Assembly (NCBI GenBank): GCA_023394615.1
Contig: JAEXAI010000019.1
Location: 62,001 to 126,000, forward strand
Length of the DNA stretch: 64,000 nt
Source of the DNA: Actinomycetes bacterium
GTDB taxonomy: Bacteria; Actinomycetota; Coriobacteriia; Coriobacteriales; Eggerthellaceae
Reading direction: 5' to 3'
Program-made: the position numbers and the translations under genes
The notes under the pieces: generated by a model
Seen by the model: only the letters and a program-made list of their open reading frames with translations
Database searches by the model: none
Told to the model about the DNA's origin: nothing
Part shown: piece after piece, positions 51,747 through 59,921 of the stretch
Layout of the letters: each line of letters starts with the position of its first letter
How positions within the stretch are numbered: the stretch's first letter is position 1

Positions 51747-54332
51747 ATGCGATCGATGCTATTCAGAAGGATGAAACTCGAAGTGGCTTTAGATAGAGAG
51801 AATGTGCTGCAGCACATGACCCTGCATGAGAAATGCATGTTGCTTGCTGGGGCGGATTGCTGGCATACTGCCGGATGCGAGCGTTTGGGTGTGCCGCCGG
51901 TCATGATGGCTGATGGGCCGCACGGGCTGCGCAAGCAAGAGGGCGATACCGACATCATGGGTGTGCATGACAGCGTCCCCGTTACTTGTTTTCCCACGTC
52001 AAGCGCTATGGCATGTTCCTTCGATACCAATCTGATTGAGCGAATCGGAGCAGCGCTAGGCGATGAGTGCCGTGCGAACGGTGTCAATATGATTTTGGGT
52101 CCCGGCGTCAATATCAAGCGTTCGCCTTTGTGCGGTCGCAATTTCGAGTATTTCAGCGAAGACCCTTATCTGGCGGGCAAGATGGCTGCGGCGCACATCA
52201 GAGGTGTGCAAAGTCGCGGCGTCGGTACGTCCTTGAAGCATTTCGCGGGCAATTCCCAAGAAAAAGCACGCATGACCAGCGATTCGGTTATTGATTCGAA
52301 AGCGCTTCACGAAATATACCTGCATGCGTTTCGTATAGCGGTAGAAGAGGGTCGACCGTGGACGGTCATGACGGCGTACAACCGCCTAAACGGTGTCTAC
52401 TGTTCCGAGAACCGCTTCCTTATAAAGGACACCCTGCGCGGACTGTGGCATTTCGATGGTATGGTGCTTACTGATTGGGAAGCGCTCAGCAGCGTTATCG
52501 AAAGCCTTCCTGCCGGCCTTGACCTAGTGATGCCGGGGGCTCGCCCGGATTACACAAAGGCGTTAGAGCGCGCGGTGCAGACTCATACGATAACCACGTT
52601 GGAGCTGAACAGCGCGGTTCGTCACATTCTGGAATTCACTGACAGATGCATGGAGGGGCAACGCATCCCCAGCACGTGCGATAAGGCAGCGAATTTGCAT
52701 TTGGCGCGCGAGGCCGCCGCTCGATGTGCGGTACTGTTGGAAAACGATGGGGTTTTGCCTCTTTCGGGTACGGAGTCCATGGCCGTGATTGGGTCGTTTG
52801 CAAAAACGCCTCGTTATCAGGGGACAGGTTCTTCGAGAATCAACCCCATCGAGCTTGATTGCATATGGGACGCGCTTTGCGAGCGTTATCCGCAAAATGA
52901 TATGGAATACGCCATTGGCTACGACGCTGCAACCGGTTTGGGCAGCGAAGAGCAGATGGTGCAAGCCGAGCAGGCCGCCGCCTGCTGTGATGTGGCGATA
53001 GTGGTGGCCGGGTTGCCCGACAGCTACGAATCTGAAGGCTACGATCGCTACACCATGCGCATGCCGAACAACCAAGTGCATTTAATCGAGCGCGTCTGCG
53101 CGGTGAACCCCCATACGGTGGTGGTACTACAAGGCGGTGCTCCCTTCGAGCTTCCATGGCATACGTTGCCTGCGGCGATTTTGCTCATGTACCTTTCGGG
53201 TTGCCAAGGAGGCCATGCAACGGTTGACTTGCTTTCCGGCGATGCCAATCCGGCTGGCAAACTGGCGGAAACGTGGCCCATCAAACGCGTCGATGCTCCT
53301 ACTGCTGGACGGTTCCCTTCTTCGGTGAAGGAGATACTGTATTACGAGAGCATCTACATTGGGTATCGTTACTACGATGCCGTGAATATGCCGGTGGCCT
53401 ATCCGTTCGGATACGGCTTGTCATATACCACGTTTGACTACGATGATCTTCGTATAGAGCCCATACCCGACGAGTTTGATGGGTTCCGTGTCAGCTGCAA
53501 CGTGCGCAACACGGGTACTCGCCTCGGGGCGGAGGCAGTGCAGCTCTATATCGCGCCTGTTGATCCCGGCGTTTTCAAAGCGCCTCAGACGCTGCATGGC
53601 TTTACGAGCGTTGAGCTGCAGCCTGGGCAGGAAAAACGCGTCGAATTCATGTTGGATGCGCGCTCGTTTGCGCACTATGATGCCGCCGCTCATATCTGGC
53701 GCATCGAGGCTGGCGAGTATAAGGTTCGCATCGCGGCCAGCAGCAGGGATGTGCGTCTGCGTGGCTCTGTGCAGGTCGATGGTGATGCGAAGGTGGGCGA
53801 CAATGCACCACGGCGCTATCATCACCCAACGCCCGGTTGTTTTTCGGCGTCGGCTCAAGATGCTTTAGATGATTTCAAGGTGCTTTATGGCAAAAACCTT
53901 CCCGAACAGCGTCCGCTTCGCCCGTTCACGCCCGATTCGACGATGGAGGATACGAGTCATTCGTTTTTCGGCATGATTCTCGTGCCGTTCGTGCGCGCAA
54001 CGGCATCGGATGCGGTAAGCGGAGACGTTGAAGACTCAGCTGAGTCCAAGATTAATATGTTGGAAGACATGCCGATTAGGTCCATTCACATGCGTGGCAT
54101 GCAGATGGAAACCGCAACGGTGATGGTAAATGTGCTGAACCGGCATTATGTGCGCGGGTTTACCGGATGGTGCAAAGTGATGCGTACGCGCAGGGCTAAA
54201 AAGCTTGCTGCGCGCGCAACCGGAGGGGAAGGTGCGAAAGTGCATCGCGCGCAGGATGTGTCAGCGGGCCAACAGCAGACAGCGTCCGGGCAGGAGTGCC
54301 AAGCGCAGCCAACGGATTCCAGCGATAGCTAG
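51747..54332 (+). CDS. GH3-family beta-glucosidase
   Basis: An 861-residue glycoside hydrolase of family 3. The N-terminal barrel shows MTLHEKCMLLAGADCWHTAG, MADGPHGLRKQ and LKHFAGNSQE; the nucleophile is Asp in MVLTDWEA near residue 243. The second alpha/beta domain has GTGSSRINP and EGYDRYTMRMP, and a fibronectin III-like domain follows (PFGYGLSYTTFDYDDL). No signal peptide, so it is cytosolic, cleaving beta-linked sugars from glycosides. The C-terminal 160 residues (after about 700) are not typical and of unknown use. The start is uncertain: ATG 51747, ATG 51771 or GTG 51783. Confidence 0.87.
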   Translation: MRSMLFRRMKLEVALDRENVLQHMTLHEKCMLLAGADCWHTAGCERLGVPPVMMADGPHGLRKQEGDTDIMGVHDSVPVTCFPTSSAMACSFDTNLIERIGAALGDECRANGVNMILGPGVNIKRSPLCGRNFEYFSEDPYLAGKMAAAHIRGVQSRGVGTSLKHFAGNSQEKARMTSDSVIDSKALHEIYLHAFRIAVEEGRPWTVMTAYNRLNGVYCSENRFLIKDTLRGLWHFDGMVLTDWEALSSVIESLPAGLDLVMPGARPDYTKALERAVQTHTITTLELNSAVRHILEFTDRCMEGQRIPSTCDKAANLHLAREAAARCAVLLENDGVLPLSGTESMAVIGSFAKTPRYQGTGSSRINPIELDCIWDALCERYPQNDMEYAIGYDAATGLGSEEQMVQAEQAAACCDVAIVVAGLPDSYESEGYDRYTMRMPNNQVHLIERVCAVNPHTVVVLQGGAPFELPWHTLPAAILLMYLSGCQGGHATVDLLSGDANPAGKLAETWPIKRVDAPTAGRFPSSVKEILYYESIYIGYRYYDAVNMPVAYPFGYGLSYTTFDYDDLRIEPIPDEFDGFRVSCNVRNTGTRLGAEAVQLYIAPVDPGVFKAPQTLHGFTSVELQPGQEKRVEFMLDARSFAHYDAAAHIWRIEAGEYKVRIAASSRDVRLRGSVQVDGDAKVGDNAPRRYHHPTPGCFSASAQDALDDFKVLYGKNLPEQRPLRPFTPDSTMEDTSHSFFGMILVPFVRATASDAVSGDVEDSAESKINMLEDMPIRSIHMRGMQMETATVMVNVLNRHYVRGFTGWCKVMRTRRAKKLAARATGGEGAKVHRAQDVSAGQQQTASGQECQAQPTDSSDS

Positions 54333-54424
54333 CGGCCGTTTCTTCTGCGCAGCAAAACGAACACGATGATGATGACCACCACGATGATAATGAACTCGGT
54401 TACGCCGATTCCGCCGATTTTCAC
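54329..54424 (-). CDS. 31-residue single-span peptide
   Basis: GTG start at 54424, 7 bases after AAGGGGGC. The product is a short N-terminus with GIGVTE, a membrane span FIIIVVVIIIVFVLL and a basic tail RRRNGR. The Gly-x-Glu before the span recalls TatA-type proteins but there is no amphipathic helix. Its stop overlaps the convergent glycosidase stop. Function unknown. Confidence 0.45.
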   Translation of the reverse strand: MKIGGIGVTEFIIIVVVIIIVFVLLRRRNGR

Positions 54425-54557
54425 GATGTAAGCCCCCTTTGGTCTTCGATGAAGTCTGATGATACACTGTTTGCAGCTCTGTAATCGGATGTGATAGATA
54501 GTCGTTGACAAACAGCTGTAAGAGGCGGCTTGCCGGTTGAAGATGGAGGTGGCGTTG

Positions 54558-55175
54558 ATGGTCGCGCGCTTGCTGTGCCTGATCATTGGATATGCGTTCG
54601 GCTGTTTTCTGACCGCTGATGCGGTTTCGCGCAGAAAGCTGGGGGAAAGCGCGCTCAACGTGGGGTCGCGCAATCCGGGCATGGCGAATATCGGGTCGCT
54701 TCTAGGCACTCGATGGGCTGCTGTGGTTTTGACAGGCGACATTCTGAAAACAGTTGCCGCTTGCGAGATATGCCGATGGGTCATTGCGCCTGATATGGGT
54801 CAGCTGGCCGTGCTATGTTCTGGTCTCGGCGTCGTCATCGGTCATAACTATCCTGCATGGACGGGTTTTCGCGGGGGCAAGGGCGTGACTGTCACCTGTT
54901 CGGTCATCGTGTTGTTCGACCCTATCTGGGGCGGCCTTGCTTGCGTCGTCGGATTATTGGTCGTACTCTTCGCGCATTATCTGTGTCTGGGGGCTGTGGC
55001 TATATCGCTGTCGTTTTGCCTGTTCATTGGCTTGACAAGTGGCATAGGCGAAGCTTTCTGGCTCAGCGTCGCGATTGCCGTTCTGATGCTGATTGCCCAT
55101 GGTGGTCCATGTTGGCGAGCGCTGCATCATGAAGAGCCCATGACTTTTTTATTCAAGAAGAAAAAAATGTTCTAG
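54558..55175 (+). CDS. plsY: PlsY-type glycerol-3-phosphate acyltransferase
   Basis: A 205-residue inner-membrane enzyme that acylates glycerol-3-phosphate from acyl-phosphate, the first step of phospholipid synthesis. Family motifs: GYAFGCFLTADAVSRRKLG, GSRNPGMANI (motif 1), GHNYPAWTGFRGGKGVTVT (motif 2), and the C-terminal HGGPCWRALHHEEP (motif 3 region). GGAGG sits 8 bases before the ATG at 54558; the frame is open to 54537. It may be one of several PlsY paralogues. Acyl phosphate is normally made from acyl-ACP by PlsX, not encoded here. Confidence 0.82.
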   Translation: MVARLLCLIIGYAFGCFLTADAVSRRKLGESALNVGSRNPGMANIGSLLGTRWAAVVLTGDILKTVAACEICRWVIAPDMGQLAVLCSGLGVVIGHNYPAWTGFRGGKGVTVTCSVIVLFDPIWGGLACVVGLLVVLFAHYLCLGAVAISLSFCLFIGLTSGIGEAFWLSVAIAVLMLIAHGGPCWRALHHEEPMTFLFKKKKMF

Positions 55176-55195
55176 CTACGCACGTGCTGCTTGTA

Positions 55196-56059
55196 TTACC
55201 ACGCGGCTCGCAGGCGTGCTATCTCACTGGCGTATCCGTCCAGTTCGTTGGGGGTTTCCAAGTAAAAGGGGAGGTTCTTCAACGCGGGATGGCGCGTCAC
55301 GGCGGACAACGCTTCGAAACCGATGTACCCTTCTCCGATTTTCGCATGCCGATCCTTGTGGGCGCCGAGTGGGTTTTGCGAGTCATTCAAATGGATGGCC
55401 CTCAATCGTTCCAACCCGACGATACGGTCGAATTCTTCCAACACGCCGTCCAAATTCCCTACGATGTCGTATCCGCCGTCCCATATATGGCACGTGTCAA
55501 GGCATACGCCCACATGATCGGAAAGGTCGACTTGCGCGATGATATCGCGGAGGTCTTCGAATCGTCCGCCCACTTCCGTGCCCTTTTTTGCCATCGTCTC
55601 CAAAAGCACCGTGGTGGTTTGTTGCGGTTGCAGTACTTCGTTTAGCACTTCGGCTATCTTGTCGACTCCCACATCAAGCCCTTGTTTCACATGGCTTCCG
55701 GGGTGGAAGTTGTAGAACTGCCCCGGGGTCGCCTCCATGCGCAGCAAATCATCGGCAAACGTCTCGCGTGCAAACGTGCGGATGCGGGTGTCGGCTGCGC
55801 ATGCATTCAGGGTGTAGGGTGCGTGTGCGAGGATCGTGTTGATGCCGTGTTCGGCAGCGTATGTGCGAAATGCGCTCACATCTGCCGGATCGATGGCCTT
55901 GGCCTTGCCTCCACGTGGGTTGCGCGTAAAAAATTGAAACGTGTTCGCGTCGATGCTCACGGCGGTTTTCGCCATGGCTAGATAGCCTTTTGCGCTGGAA
56001 AGATGGCAGCCGATGGTGAAGATTTTCTCGTCAGTGTGTTTTGTCTTTTGGTTTTCCAT
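55196..56059 (-). CDS. nfo: Endonuclease IV
   Basis: A 287-residue AP endonuclease of the EndoIV family, which cuts DNA 5' to abasic sites with three zinc ions. Metal-ligand and core motifs: IGCHLSSAKGY, LAHAPYTLNAC, YNFHPGSHV, LLETMAKKGTEVG, VCLDTCHIWDGGYD, LNDSQNPLGAHKDRHAKIGE, YLETPNE. ATG at 56059 follows AAAGGA. Complete and alone; convergent with plsY. Confidence 0.92.
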   Translation of the reverse strand: MENQKTKHTDEKIFTIGCHLSSAKGYLAMAKTAVSIDANTFQFFTRNPRGGKAKAIDPADVSAFRTYAAEHGINTILAHAPYTLNACAADTRIRTFARETFADDLLRMEATPGQFYNFHPGSHVKQGLDVGVDKIAEVLNEVLQPQQTTTVLLETMAKKGTEVGGRFEDLRDIIAQVDLSDHVGVCLDTCHIWDGGYDIVGNLDGVLEEFDRIVGLERLRAIHLNDSQNPLGAHKDRHAKIGEGYIGFEALSAVTRHPALKNLPFYLETPNELDGYASEIARLRAAW

Positions 56060-56255
56060 ATGCTGTCCTTTGTGCATCAACTGTCATCTTGCAGTGTTCT
56101 TCCTCAGGCTAGCGTTTTGTACGGGCTTTCTAGAAAAATCAATCGAAAATGCGAATCGGATGTATCGGTAATCGCCGCCTGTTCATCGCTACCTTTGGCG
56201 GCTGCGTGGTGTATTATGAGCGCAAATGCAAAAAGACGCTTCAGAAGGGGCAATT

Positions 56256-56777
56256 ATGGAATACCAAGATGTTATAGAGCAGCGTTATTCTGTGCGTTCG
56301 TTTTCCGACAAAGAGGTCAGCCGCCCAGATGCAGAAGCAATCCTGCAGGCGGGCCGCATAGCTCCGACGGCTCGCAACAATCAGCCGATGCGCGTGTTTG
56401 TGGCAACATCATCTGATGATCTAGCCACAATCGATGCCTGCTCGCCGTGCCGCTACGGTGCGCCCCTTGTGCTGATTTTGGGCTATAGCGCGCAGGCGGC
56501 AGCCAATCATAAAGACGACGGACGTGGTAATTGGAGCTATGGCCCTATCGATGTGGCGCTCGCGTGGGACCAGATGGCCTGCAAGGCAACCGATTTGGGA
56601 TTGGGTACTTGTATCGTAGGCTTGTTCGACGAAGGAAAACTGCGCAAAGCCTTCAATATTGATGATGACATTTTGCTGCAAGGGCTGCTTCCCGTTGGCT
56701 ACCCTGCGCTTGATTCCGTGCCCAGCCCGAAGCACAATGACAGGTTGCCGCTTCAGGAAACGGTGGTGTGGCTGTAG
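56256..56777 (+). CDS. Nitroreductase-family protein
   Basis: A 173-residue FMN-binding nitroreductase with the classical N-terminal Arg-Ser motif (IEQRYSVRSF) and APTARNNQPMRVFV. A dimeric NAD(P)H-dependent reductase of nitro, quinone or flavin substrates is likely. The C-terminal GLLPVGYPA and RLPLQETVVWL are typical. AGAAGGGG precedes the ATG. A GC-rich terminator follows at 56809-56840. Confidence 0.85.
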   Translation: MEYQDVIEQRYSVRSFSDKEVSRPDAEAILQAGRIAPTARNNQPMRVFVATSSDDLATIDACSPCRYGAPLVLILGYSAQAAANHKDDGRGNWSYGPIDVALAWDQMACKATDLGLGTCIVGLFDEGKLRKAFNIDDDILLQGLLPVGYPALDSVPSPKHNDRLPLQETVVWL

Positions 56778-56808
56778 CCCTCTATCGTGGCGTTGCTGTG
56801 ATTTGTGC

Positions 56809-56840
56809 GGCGCGCGCTTTGATGATTCCAAGCGCGCGCC
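56809..56840 (+). terminator. Terminator after the nitroreductase gene
   Basis: Perfect 11-bp GC-rich stem GGCGCGCGCTT (56809-56819) / AAGCGCGCGCC (56830-56840); the downstream T content is low. Confidence 0.6.
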
Positions 56841-56852
56841 GTCGTTCGTTTC

Positions 56853-56946
56853 TGCTATAATCATCCCGCTTGCGCATCGTTGGGCCCTGCACAAGTCGTC
56901 TTATTAGTTGCCCATATCCCGCGGTGAGAGCCGTGCGGAAGGAGAA
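56853..56946 (+). promoter_or_regulatory. Promoter and structured leader of queT (candidate preQ1-type riboswitch)
   Basis: An extended -10, TGCTATAAT (56853-56861), is followed by a leader of about 80 bases. It can form TGGGC/GCCCA (56881-56885 with 56910-56914) and then CCGC-GGT/GCC-GCGG (56919-56925 with 56930-56938, loop GAGA), ending directly against the AAGGAG ribosome site (56939-56944). The layout and blocks CATAT, CGCGG and AAGGAGAA resemble class II preQ1 riboswitches, which control queT genes, but the match is partial. Confidence 0.4.
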
Positions 56947-56950
56947 TATC

Positions 56951-57559
56951 ATGATGGAAGAACCATCGAGCGGCGCTGTACTGAAAACCAACGCCATCCC
57001 GAAATCCAAGCAGATTGCACGTGCGGGTATTATCGGCGCTGTCTATGCGGCAGCCACTTTGCTGTGCTTGCTGGTGTTGCAGGGTTTGGCTTGGGGGCCG
57101 GTGCAATTCCGCATTTCGGAGGCCGTCTGCGTTTTGGCCGTGCTGTCATCTTCGGCTGTTCCCGGCCTGGCCGTCGGATGCGTTATAGCAAACTTGGTGA
57201 ATGCGGCAATCGGCGGTACGGGTATTTTGGGGATGCTAGACGTGCTGTTTGGCAGCATAGCCACTTTGTTGGGTGCGCTGTGGTGCCGCAAGTTTCGTAG
57301 CCGTCCCAAGCTGGCGCTGTTGGGATTCGTGTTGACCAATGCCCTGATTGTTCCCGCATATCTGCCGATTCTGCTACAGGGGCTTGGTTACTACACCATT
57401 CCGTTTACGGCCATTTCGCTTGATGGAGCTTATCCTCTCATGTATCTGTTTGGCGTGGTGGCTACGGGTATCGGTGAGGCCGTGGTGATTTACGGTTTAG
57501 GTCTGCCGCTTTTGCGGGCGCTGCAGAAGTTCAGTTTGGGCGACGACGAGCAGAACTAG
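56951..57559 (+). CDS. queT: QueT-family queuosine precursor transporter
   Basis: A 202-residue membrane protein with about five or six spans. QueT features: IGAVYAAATLLCLLVLQGLA, GPVQFRISEAVCVLAVLSSS, GLAVGCVIANLVNAAIGGTG and LDVLFGSIATLLGALWC. QueT proteins are the substrate component of an ECF transporter importing queuine or preQ1 for tRNA modification, using shared EcfA/EcfT energising units encoded elsewhere. GGAG precedes ATG at 56951. A structured leader suggests control by the transported compound. Confidence 0.88.
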   Translation: MMEEPSSGAVLKTNAIPKSKQIARAGIIGAVYAAATLLCLLVLQGLAWGPVQFRISEAVCVLAVLSSSAVPGLAVGCVIANLVNAAIGGTGILGMLDVLFGSIATLLGALWCRKFRSRPKLALLGFVLTNALIVPAYLPILLQGLGYYTIPFTAISLDGAYPLMYLFGVVATGIGEAVVIYGLGLPLLRALQKFSLGDDEQN

Positions 57560-57689
57560 GCATGCTTGAATTGCCGGTTGAATTGTAAAGTCAACTGACA
57601 CAGTTTTTCGGTGGAATAGGTGCGCAAGAGCCGCTGCTCGACTACAATACCTACAGCAATCAAGCTTATGTGGGCAATTTCTAGTAAAG

Positions 57690-57709
57690 CAAGGCTGCGT
57701 GCAGCCTTG
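57690..57709. repeat. Short hairpin upstream of the glycosyltransferase
   Basis: CAAGGCTGC-GT-GCAGCCTTG forms an 8-9 bp stem in the 230-base gap between queT and the glycosyltransferase gene. It might end the queT transcript; no T-run follows. Confidence 0.4.
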
Positions 57710-57789
57710 TCGGTTATTGCGTATGCATAGGATTGCAGGGCTGCAGAACGTGCGCGTGTCCTGTCGATATCTGGAAAAAGGAAAACTGT

Positions 57790-59076
57790 ATGAACCCGCT
57801 TGTCGTCATTCCTACTTTCGTATCATCTGGCTCTCGCAAAAGGGGCGCATCTCCTTTAGCCACGTACGACCACGCGACGCCTTTGAACCAACAGGGCGAA
57901 TTGCCGCGTTGTTTGAACTCGCTTTTGCGCGTGCGCGGAATCGGAGCAATCGCTTTGCTGGTGGTGTCTGAGCCATCTGTGGAAGACCGGGCGGCTGAGA
58001 AGATTCACGCTATTTGCAATCAGTTTCCCGCATTGAACACTGTCGTTATCGGCACTCCGGAGCTTGCACTGGTTCGCCAGCGCATGGACCAGATGAATGC
58101 AGGCGACCTGAATACTGAAATCGGGCTGACTGGATATGGCGCAACGCGTAATTTAGGTCTGCTTCTGGCCAATGCGCTGGGCTTTGATTCCATTGTGTTT
58201 TTGGACGATGACGAGGTGATTGAAGACCCAGACTTCTTGCTCAAAGGCGTCTACGGGCTCGGTAAACTGACGCGTCGGGGTATTCCCATTCTGGCTAAGA
58301 CGGGTTATTACTTGAATTCCGAAGGTACGTTTCACTCGAAAAGTCAGAGCAAATGGTACAACCATTTCTGGCAGCAGGGAGATGCGTTCAACAAGTGGAT
58401 TGATCAAGCCATGCGCGGGCCTAGGCTTTCACGCAGCAATCATGTGTGCGGCGGCTGCTTGGCCTTGCATAAAGAAGCGTTCAAGCGATTGAGCTTCGAT
58501 CCGTGGGTCGTGCGCGGAGAGGATTTGGATTACCTGCTAAACCTGCGCATGTACGGCAGCGATATCTGGTTTGATAACAAATGGCATTTGCTGCATCTTC
58601 CCCCCGAGACTATCAGCGAGGGTGCCCGCTTTCGCCAGGATATCTATCGTTGGCTCTATGAGTACCGTAAGATGGAATATAGCCGCACGCAAATCGACTT
58701 GCAGCAAGTGAAACCATCGTCGCTCGAGCCTTACCCTGGTCCATTTCTGGAGCCGGGCATTACCAAACGCATCAAGCGCACGGCATTGCTGCGCAGTTTC
58801 GGCAGGCCTGACAAGGCGGAATACCGCAAGGCGGCGAAAGCAGCTACCAATGAGGCAACTACGTATGCGCAGCGCAATTGCGCGAAGTACTTTGAATTCC
58901 AGTACGTGTGGCCCGAATTGATGTCGCGCATGGAAAACGACCAGATATTGCACACTGCGCTGCTGCAATCAGTGGCACGCTATCGTGCGGCAGGCGGTGC
59001 TCCTGCGGCTCCGGCAGCACCTGCGGGCATTGACCCTGGCATGACCAGCGAGATTCGCCTGAACGTGGCGGAATAG
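57790..59076 (+). CDS. GT2-like glycosyltransferase
   Basis: A 428-residue protein with a nucleotide-sugar binding fold of family 2 type: N-terminal NPLVVIPTFVSSG, GATRNLGLLLANAL, and the metal-binding FLDDDEVIEDPDF near residue 140. NHVCGGCLALHKEAF and WVVRGEDLDYLLNL resemble acceptor-side motifs of glycan-synthesising transferases. No membrane span. The Ala/Pro-rich C-terminus (AGGAPAAPAAPAG) is low complexity. AAAGGA precedes the ATG. It is followed after 12 bases by the TauE gene. Confidence 0.7.
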   Translation: MNPLVVIPTFVSSGSRKRGASPLATYDHATPLNQQGELPRCLNSLLRVRGIGAIALLVVSEPSVEDRAAEKIHAICNQFPALNTVVIGTPELALVRQRMDQMNAGDLNTEIGLTGYGATRNLGLLLANALGFDSIVFLDDDEVIEDPDFLLKGVYGLGKLTRRGIPILAKTGYYLNSEGTFHSKSQSKWYNHFWQQGDAFNKWIDQAMRGPRLSRSNHVCGGCLALHKEAFKRLSFDPWVVRGEDLDYLLNLRMYGSDIWFDNKWHLLHLPPETISEGARFRQDIYRWLYEYRKMEYSRTQIDLQQVKPSSLEPYPGPFLEPGITKRIKRTALLRSFGRPDKAEYRKAAKAATNEATTYAQRNCAKYFEFQYVWPELMSRMENDQILHTALLQSVARYRAAGGAPAAPAAPAGIDPGMTSEIRLNVAE

Positions 59077-59088
59077 GAAAGCTGTCTC

Positions 59089-59865
59089 GTGGAATTTTTC
59101 CTGATATCCGCAGCGGTCGGTTTGATTGTCGGCGTGCTGTCGGGTCTATTGGGAATCGGCGGCGGTACCATCATCGTGCCGACGTTTCGATTGGGCTTCG
59201 GCATGAGCGCCATTCAAGCGACGGCGACATCCCTGTTCACCATCGTGCCGACGTCGCTTGTGGGTTGTATCAAGCATATTCGCAACCATACGTGCAATGT
59301 GACGGTAGGATTCGCCGCCGGTTTGGCAGGTGCCTGCACATCGCCGCTCGGCGTGTATTTGGCGTCGCTTTCCCCCTCATGGACCATCATGTTGGTGGCG
59401 GCAATGATTATCGGGTATTCGGCGTTCAATATGTTCAGGCGGGCTTTTCGACCAAAGAAAACAGGGCTGCGCAAACAAGAAACCGAACCGCTGTCCGCAA
59501 AACGTCAAGCGTTTACCGGTGCGGCTATCGGTCTGGGCGCAGGCATTGCGTCGGGATACGTTGGTGTAGGCGGCGGATTTATCATGGTGCCATTGTTTAT
59601 CACACTCGTGGGGCTCCCGATGGTGGAATCTTCGGGCACATCATTGATTGCGGTGACTATTCTGGCTATTCCCGGTGCGATAACTCAGATAATGTTGGGC
59701 AATGTTGACATTGTGGCAGGTATTGCCATGGCCGTGGGCTCTATCCCGGGAGCCTACCTTGGTGCGATGATGGTAAAGCGGGTTCCCGAAAAGGTTTTGA
59801 CCGTGTTATTCGGTTGCATACTTATGGTAGCTGCCGTGGCACTAGTGCTCAATGAAGTAGCCTAG
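59089..59865 (+). CDS. TauE/SafE-family membrane exporter
   Basis: A 258-residue membrane protein of about eight spans in two repeats. The signatures GLLGIGGGTIIVPTF and ASGYVGVGGGFIMVPLF are the paired G-rich loops of the TauE/SafE family, which exports sulfite, sulfoacetate and related organosulfonates. The start is GTG at 59089 behind GGAAAG. Substrate unknown; the nearby aryl-sulfotransferase and importer genes are too distant to imply a link. Confidence 0.8.
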   Translation: MEFFLISAAVGLIVGVLSGLLGIGGGTIIVPTFRLGFGMSAIQATATSLFTIVPTSLVGCIKHIRNHTCNVTVGFAAGLAGACTSPLGVYLASLSPSWTIMLVAAMIIGYSAFNMFRRAFRPKKTGLRKQETEPLSAKRQAFTGAAIGLGAGIASGYVGVGGGFIMVPLFITLVGLPMVESSGTSLIAVTILAIPGAITQIMLGNVDIVAGIAMAVGSIPGAYLGAMMVKRVPEKVLTVLFGCILMVAAVALVLNEVA

Positions 59866-59921
59866 TCAAAAAAGTGAATCGCGAACCAGCAGGGTTCGAA
59901 AGGCAATACGGAGGGTGTTTT

